DNA of 64,000 bases, taken from the NCBI GenBank assembly GCA_963277665.1, contig OY728160.1:45058605-45122604 (forward strand), written 5' to 3'. Shown here piece after piece: positions 12,966-26,085 of this stretch. Each line of letters begins with the position of its first letter. Within the stretch, counting starts at the first letter, position 1. The notes under the pieces were generated by a model. It ran no database searches. It was not told where the DNA came from and saw only the letters and a program-made list of their open reading frames with translations. The position numbers were made by a program, and so were the translations under genes. Source of the DNA: Viscum album (taxonomy: Eukaryota; Streptophyta; Magnoliopsida; Santalales; Viscaceae).

Positions 12966-15613
12966 TGTAGAATCCAACCAAGGATAACAATTAATTTTTC
13001 ACTGATATGGTTGCCTCATGACCTCAAGCATGCCTCCCTGAATGGAAGATGTTGTCAACTAGCATAGAGGGTCTAGCATGTGTCTTTGGGTAGGTTATTC
13101 CCTCGTTGATCATAATAGAGAACATCAACATACACATATATATATGAAATAAAATAATGAATAATAACCATATGAATATAATGAATCAAAATAATTAACC
13201 ATCCAATACATGTAATGAAATATATGGAAGTTGAATAGTAATAAAAGATAAAAAATATGATGATGGTATGTCATATAAGAGAAAAAATTATAAAACATGG
13301 AAATGAGATGCTATAAAATACTACATGAAAAAAATATACAAAAAATCCAATAACTTCTATAGAAATCATCTAAATATAGGATCGTTCCTTTATCATAAAC
13401 TCTATCCTAGAACTACCAATCGTGATTTAGAAGCTAGCAATATCCCAATTTCTATACCAGTAGTCATAAAGTATGCTTGGGTTATAAAGGTAGCCTAAGA
13501 AGAGTGTGAGATAATGTCTCAGTAGTTTTACACCCATATTATCTATGCTAATCTATTTCATGAAATAAATAAATGATTTTTTTTTCAATTATAATAAATG
13601 AAAAAATGAAATAAATAAATAAATATATTTTTCTACATTCCACTTGGACACCGATCCAACTAACATTACTTGAAATAAAATAGTGATTCATGAACCAAGG
13701 TATCCTTCAAAGATAAATTTAGTGGGATATTACATGAGAAGATGGAATATCCTCGAGCATGTGATTGGGCTTAGTGGAAACTTCCCTGCATTTTCCAAAC
13801 CAAAGTATCATTTCTTATTTGAAATCATTAATTTCTATTTTAAATCCAATTAAACAATTTTTATAAAAATATAGTGAGTAACCCTCAGCCCGTCTATTTC
13901 AATAAAGGCATTCCATGAATCGATCTAGGAGTTTGGTATGAGTCCAATTATAATGAGTCATTCCATGGTAACCCAAGAATGAGGTCCCAAGTATCACTTT
14001 GGTCATAGTAGTAAAATATCTCAATTTAAACTCCGATTTTGTAGCTTATATCCCATTTAGGGGACTGAGTATATCTCAAGAAATAGTATAACCATCATTC
14101 CATGGAGCCCATCCATGGTGACTCTTTTAGGGATATTGTTTCACATGGCTATAGGTAAAATAAATAACACATAGACAGCCCATTCCATGCATATATAGTG
14201 TCTCCCTCGGCATGTTTACAAGGAATTATCAATTCTAACATGAAGTCACGATAGTCCTTCCAAGGGTTCTATATATTGGAATCCCTTTAAACATCCATGA
14301 AACTAATGAAATGGAATTTAAATGAGAAAATAATTTGTAATAAATATCAACAAAGTGGTTGTTTTATTTAATTATACCATTTATATTGTATTGGGAATAA
14401 GTTCATAGGAATTTCAATTAAACAACCCTATAAGGACACAATGATAAGCATTAAAATGTGTCCAATTTACATAGTCTAACTAATGGATTTTCGGAAAGGA
14501 TTGCATGGATTATTCAAGGGACTTATTATTCGACATAACCCCTTAAGTTTTTCTAACAAGCTATTGGGAAATAGAAAATTAATCTCTAAAGTAAAATAAA
14601 ACACATTTGGGAGGAATAAATCAATGCGATCAACCCATTGTGTAGATTCACCAATATCTTGACTCACAATTGGAATGGAGAGGTTTCACATTTATTTTAA
14701 ATAAGAAAAATAGATGCATCACTTGAGAGGTATTCCTCACAAAACAATGGTTCATAATATATAACTTATCAAATGATGGTAAATAACATAGGCCACCTAC
14801 ATTCACCTCATAGAGCTTCCCTCATCCAACATAGACCTTGGATTCAAGTTTGGTTTAAAGAAATTACAAAAATAATAAAATTCCATAAAAATGGGGAAAA
14901 TGAGGTTGAAAAATTATAGAACAATAGATGTCCTGATAACCATGGAATATATAGTAATGTATTCAGGAGCTTATGATGATCATTCTGATGGATCCAACAA
15001 TGATTGAAACAGACAAGAAATAAGGGAGATGACTTGATCCGTAGGCTGAGAGGAAGGAGAGCTCCATGTGAAGATGAATGAGGTTCAAGCTCGAAATATG
15101 GTGGAAGATGGAAATAAAGAAAGTATTAAATAATTTAAGAGGATAAATTTGTTTATTTTAACCTCAAATATATGGGTACACAATTTGGCCGCATGGTTGG
15201 ACAAACCATACAAAAACTGTGTGCAAAGAAACTCCTTCAATTGAAACCCCAAATGGTTAGGCTCATTATTTATCTAATCATTTGAAAACAATGAAAAATA
15301 AAATTTCATGGGGTTTGAAATTGTTTCTTCATTGTGATAATGTGTTTTCACTATTCTATAGAAATCATGTAACCTCCATGTACCCAATTTTTATAGCTGC
15401 ATAGTTTAGTTAAAGCATAAATACAAGGTGGAATGGTTTCTAATAAAAAAAGTAGCACGGTCTTCACCTTTAGTTTTTGGATTTCTAGGCCTTGAATGGG
15501 CCCTGGAATCCACTGAGACATCCCTTACATAATTACGCATTGTTCGTAGAGCTTAAAAAATGAATTTAATTTAAAAAAATGGTCCATAACATGAAAAAAT
15601 ATGGGATGTTACA
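12966..15613 (-). repeat. Left LTR of outer element (3' LTR on minus strand)
   Basis: Homology to 21,250-22,199 and 47,110-48,782 is seen in many colinear blocks. Examples are the TTATTCCCTC.TTGATCA block near 13,093, the AATAAATAAAT stretch near 13,565, the GTGATTGGG block near 13,760, TCTAGGAGTTTGGTATGAGTCCAA near 13,925 (given as a site, matching the interrupted site in the other LTR), and the ACTCAAGGG/ATTCAAGGG block near 14,513. On the minus strand the LTR starts TGTAACATCCC at 15,613, a typical Gypsy LTR start. The boundary at 12,966 is tentative. Confidence 0.75.
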
Positions 15614-15629
15614 ATATCGCCTCCTTAGA

Positions 15630-16020
15630 AAACTCTTCCCTGAAATCCACATCTCAGGGAAGTGAAACACCTTTATAGTATACTTCCAACCAATGTTCAC
15701 TTACATAGGCCTCACACTCTAAGGTATCATCATGAATGTGTTCTTGTAGCCATTGAACCCGGACAATGGAAAAAGACTAACCTCAGAGAGACTTCATTCT
15801 CTGATCGACAATATGAATCAAACATTCCTAAAAGGAGACATCCACCTCCATATCAATTTCCTTAGGGATTTAGGAATGAGATGGGTCAGGATGACTATAG
15901 CATAGATGAGATACATGGAAGATTTCATGCATGGAATTACACCTCTAATGTAGTATCATTCAATAGAAAACTTTTCATACTCTCTCCACTATCTCAAAAG
16001 GCCTACCATGTCAAGGAGAT
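15630..16020 (-). pseudogene. Integrase C-terminal/chromodomain-like remnant
   Basis: Minus-strand frames here, broken by several stops, contain in order a HPDPS segment, an IVDQRMKSL segment, a VRVQW segment and an acidic stretch ending near 15,630 with DVDFREEF. This order resembles the region after the integrase core of chromoviruses, where the chromodomain has the pattern ILDR..(R/K)..R....VKVQW....(E/A)TWE. Chromodomains are thought to direct integration to particular chromatin. The aromatic residues of the binding cage cannot be followed with confidence, so the call rests on order and partial motif match. Confidence 0.5.
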
Positions 16021-16031
16021 AAGTTTCTTTC

Positions 16032-17020
16032 TTATAGAGTTTTTTGGCGACCAAATATAGGTGATACAAAAAGACAGACCCAATTTACCACCTCAAACTC
16101 TAGATTTATATGCTGAAGATCTATATAATATATATTCATAGACTGATATGTACCCATACACTTATTAATTAGTCGAACCATACATGAATTCTCTTGAACG
16201 AGATGATTACCAAGTAGATCTTCTTCACATGCCTTCATCCATATGAGGAGTGAATTGAAAGAAAACCCATAAAGGGATTCATATGAATCCATTTGGGTTT
16301 CATTATTAAAGTTGTTATTGTTTGAAGACTCAACCAGATTGTTATTCTTTTCCCATGAACATCCATAATTTAGTATACTTGCTCTAAACACGTCCTCTAA
16401 CACATGAATCAACTAGTCAGACTGCTCATCGATCTAAGGGTGATATTTCATGCTTAAGATAACCTATAAACCTATGGCCTTATGTATCCCCTGATAGAAC
16501 CATGAAGTAAACTGGTTGTCTTGGTCCGATATGAAAAAACTACGGACACCATGAACACACACTATGTTCCAAATATAATACATTCACATCTGATCAATAT
16601 AGAAGGTATCAGGGAATTATTTAATGTGGTCAAAAAATTTCAACCTATTGATGATCACCCATACTACATTACATCCTCAAGGGGTGCTTAGAAATCCTAT
16701 CACAAAATACATGGTGATTTCATTCCATTTATACTCAGGAATGGTGAGAGGGTATAAAAGTTCAGCAAGTAACTGGTGCTCTTTAATCAAAGGCTGGAAG
16801 GTGGTGCAACCAATGATAAATCATATTATTTTACACTTCATACCTGAACACTAATACTAATGAATTTTCTATTTTTAGATCTTTGACCGAGGTTTAACAT
16901 CCCAAATAGAAGCTTATAATTCCATCATCAAATTATCCTATATATCTGAAGTGACCCATACACATCGACATCAGAGTAGTATTCCAATTGCATCAACAAC
17001 ACATCTAGGAGGTGGGTTCT
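16032..17020 (-). pseudogene. Ty3/Gypsy integrase remnant (outer element)
   Basis: Integrase inserts the DNA copy into the chromosome. Read leftward, a degraded zinc-finger part (about 16,850-17,020) is followed by PLTIPEYKWNEITMYF (about 16,700-16,750), SDQDNQFTS (about 16,515-16,540), a YHP...DEQSD block (near 16,430) and the long frame at 16,032-16,412. That frame carries LEDVFRASILNYG, ESLYGFS and LINKCM, all characteristic of Ty3/Gypsy integrases. The first catalytic Asp, expected in the ITMDF motif, is Tyr. The second (SDQD) is kept. The third, expected in TDGQSE, is changed to Asp in a damaged block. Several stops interrupt it, so it is inactive. Confidence 0.85.
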
Positions 17021-17029
17021 CACCTATTA

Positions 17030-18650
17030 TTCTTTCCTAAAATACAAGGCCCCTTGGGTCAAAAAAATTACTCATCTAAAAACTCCCAAAAAGGAAGGAT
17101 GTTAGTGCTGGAGCATCTAGAACTGGATTATTGTACCATTCATGAAGCACAATATGCATATCAAAAAATTTAACCTTCAATTTCCACTCATATCTGGCAT
17201 CCTTGACAACCTACATCTTATTCATCTAGATAAAATAAAAAGCTATGATAGTTACCTTCCAATGTTTATAATCAAGATTATATTGAAATCATTTTAGGTA
17301 TTCAACCAAACTGTTATACCTGATATTGAAATATTGCATCTAATATATGTATTAGAGCCTTTTTTATTTGTTTAAATGATAAAATGCTCACCCAAAAGAT
17401 AGTTCCTATGTCATAGTAATGAGTGAACCATGTCGGGTAGCTCAATTTCATGTGTAGAATAATTCCACTCACTATGTCTCAACTAGTGGGGCATATATGA
17501 TACATCCTAATAACCTTATATTCACACTTCCACATCATGATTCATGAAGTGTCATAATAAATTGAATAGAATCTTCTCATGCTAGGTATAATCTATATCT
17601 TTTCTAAAGTCATTATTCCATTTAACATCTAAAATTATACCTCACATGCTTTAGTCCATTTGAGTTTCACACCCTTCCTTGTGATAACTATATGACACAC
17701 TTAAATGTGTGATAAGTCCAAGATAAAATTACATTAATAGCCGTTAAGCCCTGTGAAGCTGTGTATATAAAATAGTTTCTTGGGATTCTCCTAGGAAGCC
17801 ACTACAATACCTTCTCTTGGTAAACCAATAAGACATACTCAAATACGATATAACTCAATAAGTAAACCTTACTGATCTAGAAGTGTAATTTAATGGGAAA
17901 TACAAATAGTTGGTTCTCTATCAGTGTGCCCATAATGATATCAAGCATATTGGAGTGGATGTGTCTGGTAGGTTAGTACACCAATATGTTGATTATGAAT
18001 ACCACTAAAAAGAAATCATAATATGTGTGGAAAACCAGATTCGTCCAGGCAATGAAATTATTTTGTTAATTATTCAGACCAAACTACATGAAGATATAAT
18101 TTTATAGGTTGTACCTACTCTTGGACATTGTATATGGTATGTAAAATTGGATGAGACGAACCTGACAATAGATAAAACTCAAATTGATCTTGGAGATAAT
18201 GGTAAATATTCATAGTTGGTTGAAGGGGTCGTCAATTCAAGGAAGCAGATAACATTTTCTCACAGTAAGATGACTCATTCAATGTTAATCGATGCACATA
18301 TTAGTGTATCATCTACATTCTTGGACAAAGGGATGGGTAAATACCATGGTGACATTTTGGGTTAGATAAAATCATTAGCATCTTGATCTTAATGATTCTA
18401 CCAATGTTCCTGTAACAATGTGTGTTCCATCTTATATAGATGATTGGAAATAGATTCCACTAAAAAATAAGGCAGATGGTTAACCAGACCTCACATTTAG
18501 GAGGTAATCTTGAGAAATCTTTAGGTAATACTTTCCAAAAATGATCCACCATATGACGAAAATCCACATGATGCGTTACCTAATCACTCATAAATAGGAC
18601 AACCATCTAGGTTGTCAATCCCCAAATCCTAGTATTATTCAATCATGCTA
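17030..18650 (-). pseudogene. Reverse transcriptase/RNase H remnant (outer element)
   Basis: This part of pol copied the element RNA into DNA. Read leftward, the LPKDFSRLPPKCEV motif near 18,490-18,540 matches the segment just before Gypsy RT. It is followed near 18,340 by SPWY.P (from SPWGAP), near 18,190-18,220 by a YPLPRIDDLF-like block, and near 17,980-18,000 by VFIINILVY. The last corresponds to the catalytic VFIDDILVY box with both Asp residues lost. RNase H and the linker occupy roughly 17,100-17,950 but are too decayed to place. Stops and frameshifts are frequent. The position between protease and integrase supports the call. Confidence 0.7.
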
Positions 18651-18875
18651 GACATTAATAAATATCCCATCACCCATATGGATATATGTATTTTCCTCTG
18701 GTGATGTGAACTATTTCAAATAGTGATAGTAGTCTTCATGTGTTCTATAAGGCACAAGCCATTTCATACTAAGAATAATGTTAAAATTGGTCATCTCAGG
18801 GATGAAGAAAATTTATAGAATATGGTACCCTCCTATCTCAATGGGGTACTCCAGATTCATTATTCCACCATTTTC

Positions 18876-19187
18876 TCAAAATCTTAATAGAATTTCAAGA
18901 GTCATAACTCCACTGAAGTACTCTATCACTAATCCCAGACATCCCATAGTTGCAATATATAGAAAAATGTGCAAAGAACCTATATCAAACAAGGAATATA
19001 CTAATTTAGAGGCTTCTAGAATTGCATCTCTGACCAAATATTTCAATGGAATCTTCTCATTTGGAATAGGGTTCACAAACATAGATGTAGTTGTTACCAC
19101 AACCCTGACATGTTGCCTGAGTAGCTCGAGCATGGCCACTCTAATGAAGCTGAAACAATGAGGCCTGACTGACTTGTCCACGTCCAC
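18876..19187 (-). pseudogene. Retroviral-type aspartic protease remnant
   Basis: A minus-strand open frame of 103 residues contains YSLFDIGSLHIFL, which corresponds to the LIDSGATHSFI active-site motif of Ty3/Gypsy proteases, with the Asp kept and the following Ser-Gly-Ala-Thr changed. It lies between the gag zinc-knuckle remnant and the RT, as expected. The protease would have cut the Gag-Pol polyprotein. Recognition rests on one motif plus position. Confidence 0.6.
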
Positions 19188-19349
19188 CTCCTGAGCCTGA
19201 ATATCAATATAATACCAACTTCCTTCATAATTAGGTGTTTCTAATGTGTCACATAAATGTAGATCTAGTATGAAAAATCACCCACATTGGAATGGGGGAA
19301 TGGATTGGTGGAAATGATGGGGGTTGACCACCATGCCACAAGACTGATA

Positions 19350-20271
19350 ATAGATCTACTACCTTGTATACTGGGGATTTTTGTAGCCTATCATGCCACA
19401 CTTGTGAAACAACAAAAAGATGCAAATGTGTTCCATCTGGCTAGTAGTACCCCCCGATGTTCCCTTGAAATTTCTATTATTTCCTTTGGATAAACGACAA
19501 CACATCCTAGTTGTTAAACGCCCTTTTTTCATGTCACCTAATTCCCTCATGTACCTCTTAGTGATGATGACCTCGTTTACAATATCCAAAATGGTGTTCA
19601 CCCCATGTATGTTTACCTATGATCATATTTTGTTTGCACTCCTATCCTCAAATCTCCTCATAATAGCCAAATCATCCTAGTCATGGTCAATGTGAGATGA
19701 TACAATTCATTAAAGAGAGATGAGAAATCCATCATTGACATGTCACATTGATGATGGTTTATACTTTCTTGAGTAATATATATTCTTATTGTTTTATGAA
19801 ATATGTAGTCAAAGAAAGATTTATGGAAGTCTTCCCAGACCATACCCTGGTGTTGACAATCCTGAGTTAGAACATCCTGTCAAATCATGTATGAAGCAAA
19901 TATCATATAAGTCATGAGTACAAACCTATGATCTAGATGCATGTCGATATGCTCAAATATTATAGCATGGGATTGATCCCTGATACAACAACATGAGGTC
20001 CCCCATTCCCTGTGATTATGTAACGATACTGCTGGTGGAAATCATGGAGTAGCTCATCTGTGGATGCAGATGTTCGTGGTGCACCCTAAGGGTTCTTCAC
20101 AATCTATAAGATGATTTCATGGAATATGGAATCCATAACCCAAGGATGATCTTGAGGAGGTGCCTCAGGTGGAATTATAAGAGGTACCATGTGTGTCTAT
20201 AGTCCCAATACATCAAGAGTATGCTCCTCAACATTTTCGTGGAATACATCATGAAGATATAGCGGCGACAT
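19350..20271 (-). pseudogene. Gag remnant (outer element)
   Basis: Gag forms the virus-like particle that packages element RNA. A possible start codon lies at 20,271 on the minus strand (context AGCTATGTCGCC). The strongest signature is the frame at 19,658-19,843 with VWEDFHKSFFDYIF and SMMDFSSLFNELYHL, matching the retrotransposon gag core pattern (WEDF...F...YF, then a .S...Y...F..L helix). Leftward, the 19,359-19,601 frame ends with FHKCGMIGYKNPQY, a damaged CCHC zinc knuckle in which His and the last Cys are lost. Stops occur between the blocks. Confidence 0.75.
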
Positions 20272-20433
20272 AGCTCTAAAAATTCAAATAGAAATCCTTA
20301 GATGAGATTTTTGAATGACAGAGAAAGTGTTAATTAAGGAAATCTATGAATCCTATCTATAAGAAAGCTAAATCAATTTCCCTACTCTTTGAAAATTTTC
20401 AGGGTAATTAGAATGAGTAAATGAAGAAACATA

Positions 20434-22199
20434 TGTGACACAACCTACAACCCGTTACCGTGTTGAGGTTAGGGTCACTGCCTCATGTTGGACATAAAAT
20501 GATCCATTTCAATTTAATGTTTAACTACTTAAATTCATTTATGAATTTAATTTTATGTTAAATGGATGAACCATATGGATCATCACATCAAATATTTTAA
20601 TGTCTCATACACCTTATAAATTGAGACGTGGTGTCCACATAATCCTAACCATAACACGTTCCACCCCTTATTGTTGATGGTTAAGTGCTTAACATTATAT
20701 ACCCAACTTTTTTAGGTGACTTCAACAACCTATTTTGGAAACAATGCTTGGTTAAAGAAGGAGAACTATGTTTCAATTATGTTTTTCTATCTAGACTGGA
20801 TAGTTTGAACATTTTTATATACAATAATCAAATAACAACAAGAAATAAAAACAAGGCACATATAACAATCACATTCAATACAAACAACATATTCAGTGAG
20901 TAAATATGGACTTTAATAATATATAAATTTTTTTTCATAAGGTTCCTAATATGTTGATTTTTTGATGTACCCTCATATAATTAGTCTAATGGAAAAAATA
21001 AAAAAACATTATATCCATTAAAATCAAGTGTTCCTCTCTATGGGGAAATACATTATACTGTAAAAATGCTATAAATAACTGCATTTACCCATCCCATGTA
21101 ATTTTTGATTCCCTTATACACAGGGTAGCTACATCCATGAATAGTATCATTGAAAAATTAAAATAGTATAGTCTCTAACCTGAAGCCAAAATTGTAATAC
21201 ACGATTTGAAAAAAAATTGATGAAACATTATAAACCCACGTCCTATAAACCACTTAACGGTGCCCTGAGATGGTGGCAACCAGAACTTAAGCCAGACTCA
21301 ATGAACACCATAGGCTACTGACTAGAGGTGAGGGCCTTGGTTGTGTCCATCTTGATACTATTCCCTCATTGATCACAGTAAAACACAGTAATATATATAT
21401 ATATATATGAAATAGTATAAAAAGTATTGACCATATAAAAACATATGAACAAAATACATAATCATGAAAAATAATTAATATAATATGTAGAATATAAATA
21501 ATAATAACATAATCAAAATATTATGATGGAATTTCTCGAACTATAAAAATCATACACGGGGTCATGGAATACATGAAAATAACAAATTCTATCAGGATAT
21601 AAAAAAAATACAAACACAGAGTAATAATCTTGAGTTTATGCCTGGTCCTCTTCCATAAACTCCCTCCCAGAAATGTGAATCCTGAATTGGAAGCTCGAAA
21701 CATCACATTATCAATACCAAAATCCATAAAGTCTATTTGGGTACAAAAGGTGGTTAAATTAGTGTGTGAAAATCAATCGTAGAACTCTTCTACCCACGAT
21801 GTCTAGGAAAATTAATTTCATTAAATAAATAAATAAACGGTGATCGACAATAATAAATGAAAAAAATAAATAAATATTCACATTGGACATGGTTCCAGTT
21901 TGACACCCATATAATTTACCATATTCTTCCTCAGCTAGTAATTTTGTACCAAGGAATCCCACAAATATAATGTTAGTGGGTAATATGTGAGAAGGTGGAT
22001 TGTCCCCGGTCATGTGATAGGGATTTGAGAGAACATCCATACATTTATGAATCCAACGAATCATTTATTATTTGAAAAAAAATTCACAAACCTTTTAAAT
22101 AAAATTAATCCTTATTATAAAAATATAGGGAGGCACTGTAAAATCATCCATGGATACACTAATGAAATTCCATGAATCATTCTAGGGGATCGGCATGAG
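20434..22199 (-). repeat. Right LTR of outer element, left part
   Basis: The segment starts on the plus strand with TGTGACACAACC (an inverted Gypsy LTR end) and runs to the Athila-like insertion. From about 21,250 to 22,199 it is colinear with 13,000-13,940 in the left LTR. The part 20,490-21,250 has no clear partner there: either the left copy lost about 0.8 kb or this one gained an insertion. A good primer-binding site is not visible next to 20,433. AGCTCTAAAAATTC near 20,272 loosely resembles the initiator-Met site but is about 160 bp away and overlaps the proposed gag start. Confidence 0.7.
22195..22199 (+). repeat. Left target-site duplication ATGAG
   Basis: ATGAG directly precedes the TGATCATAC start of the Athila-like 5' LTR and recurs exactly after the 3' LTR at 47,105-47,109. 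The uninterrupted site is seen in the other outer LTR, where GGTATGAGTCCAA occurs near 13,935 as a single copy. Confidence 0.9.
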
Positions 22200-23708
22200 T
22201 GATCATACAACTATTCACCATCTCATTTTCACCCTTACAACATTATATTAAACTGAATATGTATTGTAAATTGCAAATATAATAAAAAAACCCCTTCAAG
22301 TTTGTTTCAATTAGTTTGTGTTTATCACTGTTAAAAAGTTCAATGTTACTTGTCTTGAAAATTTCATTGAAGGTGGAGGTGATTAGGAGGACCCATGATT
22401 AGTCCAAGAAAAATGGGTCAAACTACATAGGATCCAAGCTCACTAGTGGATTAATCCGCACACATATAATATACCATGCATCAAAATTTTCTGAAATTAT
22501 GTGGTTTGGTTAAATATTTAATAGGATACATTTCATCTCAATGAACCCAATCTCGATTCAGCTTTTATGGGGCTCATCTGAACTGATCTATCCAAGCCAC
22601 CAAATTTGCATAAAATCAAAAGTGGCATTCTATAATATGTTAAAATCATGGGTTTTGATTTTCCAAATGGCTCCAAAAATTTGGTGGAGATATTAACAAG
22701 GTTTGGATACAACTTTTTAGTTTTTTTAAAAAGTGAGATAAGACTGTCTGGCAATCGAAAACCATTAACAAAGTGGTTTCTCAAAATCATGATGCTCCAA
22801 ACCAACTCCCACTTTTCCTATAAAATTGAACATGGGATCCCCATTTGTAAGTACGATCAGGAGTCAAATATCTCGTATAATGGATACCCAAAGGAGTCCT
22901 CTAATTATTCAATGATTTATGGAGGCCCCTATCCTCATATGATGATCAAGGTTAAAGATGATGTTCCACCCAACTTTCACCTCCTCCTGATGTCGAGATA
23001 AATGGTGGATGGTTATTTTTAGGGAGCTAAAAACACTTGGGAGATAGTTCCATCACTTTTTATTTGATTAGTTTTGTGTAATTTGTGTGCTAAATATTTC
23101 ACTTAATTCTTATCTTGACATTATACTCCTCTGATTTAATTTCTATTTTTATAATTAAGTGAAAAACATTTTATTTCAACACTGGTTGGGTTGAGATTTC
23201 ATGTGGGAATATTGGGTTGTTTCGATTGGACCAGATAAGAGTCCAATTTATCTCACACATACATAAGATTTCAATATTCCTTGGTAGCCGTTTTTATGAT
23301 TGATACCCAAACCTTGATAAAATGATTGTTGTGTATAGGGGTGGTACTTTGAGCATCATTTAAGAGGCAATAGGTTAGTTGAGATCATGAAAACCCTCAA
23401 CCAAAGGAATCCATTAAACTGTGTCTATTTTTCAGAATGATGAACTTTCCAAGATGTGTAGTGAACTTTAAATTTTCTCATTATCTCATAATTCTAAAAC
23501 AACACTTTTATTTATCTACTATTAAACTCTTTAAATCAAGTCATTTTATTTAAATTGTTTTAAAACCACCCCTTCTTTTAGTACTTATTATTAAAAATGA
23601 ACACTCTAAACCCGCCAGCACTCATTGAGAGATGACATGGGGTCTACCCTAGACTATATATCAACCTTATAAACATAATCAATTTCACGTGTTACAACAT
23701 CACAGTCA
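22200..23708 (+). repeat. 5' LTR of Athila-like element
   Basis: It starts TGATCATAC and ends CACAGTCA, giving TG...CA termini, with length 1,509 bp. It is colinear over its whole length with 45,591-47,104. Shared blocks include TCATTTTCACCCTTACA near the start, GTGTTTATCACTGTTAAAAA, GGATCCAAGC, TTAATCCGCACAC, GGGAGCTAAA-type sequence near 23,020 and ACCTTGA near 23,310. The frames 22,533-23,001 on either strand are LTR sequence, not genes. Confidence 0.92.
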
Positions 23709-23713
23709 AATTT

Positions 23714-23731
23714 TGGCATTGTTTTTGGGGA
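23714..23731 (+). other. Primer-binding site, tRNA-Asp type, degenerate
   Basis: TGGCATTGTTTTTGGGGA lies 5 bp after the LTR end. It matches the TGGCGCCGTTGCCGGGGA site used by many Athila/Tat elements at 13 of 18 positions, with most differences of the C-to-T or G-to-A or G-to-T kind. Confidence 0.75.
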
Positions 23732-25700
23732 GTGCATTGGTTTTAGTGTGATTTTTTATAAGATTTCTGTAATTTTTTTAAATATTTAATTGTTTTATCA
23801 TCTACCTTATAACATACATTTGTATTCTGATTTATTTTTTCTATAGGTTCTGTGTATTATGTGTTCTACTCCGAGATACTAACAACTTTTCAAACCCGAA
23901 TAGGAGAGGATCCTACATCAATGACACCGAGACACACAAGACAACACTTTGAAGGAGGACACACCGTACATTGAAACTCTTCTTCGCCATTCATCTTCTT
24001 CAAAAACTGACATCAAAACTGAAATAAACTTGTACAACATGTCTGAAAAAATAGAAAAATAAAATAACTAACCTCACCTATTGTCCATATCTATCCCATA
24101 TACATTCAATTACAGGTAGAGGAACCCAATTTTGAACTAAAATCTGGTTTAATTCATCTATTACCAAGATTCGATGGACTTCTGGGAGAGGATCCACACA
24201 ATCACATAAAATAATTTCATACTATTTTTCCAAAATTAAAACCTGCTAATGTGGATGAGGAAAACATAAATCATATAGAACTCCCATTTTCTTTAAAATA
24301 CACTACGATACATTGGTTGTACTTTGTTAATTCACCAATAAGAGGCTAGGAAGACATGAAATTCCTTTTTCTTGAAAATTATTTTCCAACCTCTCGAAAT
24401 GAAATAATAAGGAATGAAATTTGTGGGATAAGACAATCTCAGGGGGAAACTCTTCATAAATATTGGGAAAGATTTAAAATATTGTGTTCAAGTTCTCGAC
24501 ACCACCAAATAAGAGACCAACTTTTAATATAGTATTTTTTTTTTGAAGGTTTAATTCCAATTAATCATAACAGGATTGATGTTGCTGCGGGTCGTGAACT
24601 AGTATATAATACCCCAATATCTTTAAGAACCCTAATTGACAACATGGCACAAATACTCAAAAATTTGGTACAAGGTCCAGCGTAACCACTTGAGGTGTCC
24701 ATGAGGTGAAATGTACTGAATTTGAGAAGAATGTGGGAACAATGTTTAAATAGGTAAGTACCCTTTTACGAAAACTCACTCTCTCCCAAGAGAAATAACA
24801 ATATCCTCCTCCTATCCATTGTGGAATCTACTCTTTTGATACCCACTACTATGACCAAGGGTTTCAATTGAGATAAAATTCTGAGATTTGTGAGGAAATC
24901 TTTCCATGCCGCCCCTATAACCAACCATTTAGGAAAGAACCTTACAACCCATCCATTCCTGGGTGGAAAGAAAACCAAGCCTATAGCCAAGGGAATTATT
25001 CAAACCAACCTCAACAACCATGGAACCAACAGGGTTAGAGTAGTCATCCACCACCACCACCTTGAAATAATCAACCACTCCAAAGGCCTTTGCAACCGCC
25101 CTCTCCCAAACCCGAGCCTAGCCTAAGAGATACGATGAAGAAAATGGCTTCCAATAATCTCTAATTCCATCAATCCACACAGGAATCCATACAAGACCTC
25201 ACAACCCAATTAGGCCAACTAGCTAACTTAGTGGGTGAGATTCAAAGTCATGGGTCGGGTAAACTACCATCTCAACCATTAGTCAACCATATTGATAAAT
25301 GAAATGTTAGTGTCATCATCCTTATGAGTGGGAAAAATCTTAAATCCCAAAGGAACCCTCCATTATATTCATCCACTCCTGATGAAACCACCATCCCAAC
25401 AACTAAAAATGTTCCAAATATTTAAAAACCATGTGTTGAGAGAATCTCTTACAAAGGAAAGAGTGTGTATGTCGATGAGTCTCCTATCCCAACCATTTCT
25501 CTTCTATTTACTCAAATGTCCACCTAACTAAAAAAATCAAAAGTAAACTGAACTTGATAAGGAAATATTGGAAACTTTTAAAACAGTTTAGGTTAGCATT
25601 CCTTTGATTGATGCCATAAAGAAAATTCCAAGATACGCTACATTTCTGAAGGTAATGTGTACACACTGAAGATGAATTCATGGAGATGAGAAGGTGATAT
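23732..25700 (+). pseudogene. Gag remnant (Athila-like element)
   Basis: Gag would form the particle shell. After a leader, conserved gag blocks occur in one mostly continuous frame with stops: LLPRFDGLLGEDPHNHI (about 24,158-24,210), FLFLENYFPTSRNEI (about 24,360-24,405), EICGIRQSQGETLHKYWERF (about 24,415-24,475), HHQIRDQLLI (near 24,505) and EGLIPINHNRIDVAAG (near 24,545-24,590). These correspond to the Athila-type gag core. A Gln/Pro/Asn-rich segment follows at about 24,890-25,130 and then a part with Gln-Leu-rich helices near 25,190-25,250. At least four stops break the core. The remainder to 25,700 is poorly conserved linker. Confidence 0.8.
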
Positions 25701-25719
25701 TGGATACAAACATATCAGA

Positions 25720-26085
25720 ATTAATATAACTATCACTGCCAACAAAGTGCAATGATCCTGGAACCTTCTCAATTCTATGCACCATAGGGGAGTATTATTT
25801 TCCTAATTATATGCTTGATTTGGGTGCCTCTGTTAATGTGATCCCTCACTTCATTAACTCTTCATTGCAGATTGCTAAAGTAAAGCCCACACAAATAGTC
25901 ATTCACCTAGTAAATCAGAGTACAACACACCCCTCTGGTTTGTTATAGGATGTTCTTATGAGGGTGATTTTTTTTATTTTTTCAGCTGATTTTTATGTGC
26001 TAAAAATGAAAGATGATAGGATGAATGGACATTCCACAATTATATTGGGGAGACCCTTCTTGAAAACTGACAAAACCAAAATTAA
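25720..26085 (+). pseudogene. Aspartic protease remnant (Athila-like element)
   Basis: The protease would process Gag-Pol. The frame reads GTFSIPCTIGEYYFPNYML (about 25,760-25,816), then DLGASVNVIPHF with the catalytic Asp in the DLGAS motif typical of Athila/Tat proteases, and further ADFYVLKMKDDRM and TIILGRPFLKTD (about 25,985-26,065). GRPFL is the second conserved protease block. A stop occurs near 25,948. The active-site motif is intact although the gene is not. Confidence 0.88.

Noticed and set aside
20272..20285. Primer-binding site of the outer element
   Set aside because: Only a loose match to the initiator-Met site, about 160 bp from the LTR end and overlapping the gag start; kept only as a remark.
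22533..23001. Frames on both strands as possible genes
   Set aside because: They lie wholly inside the 5' LTR, which is repeated at 45,591-47,104 without conserving the frames.
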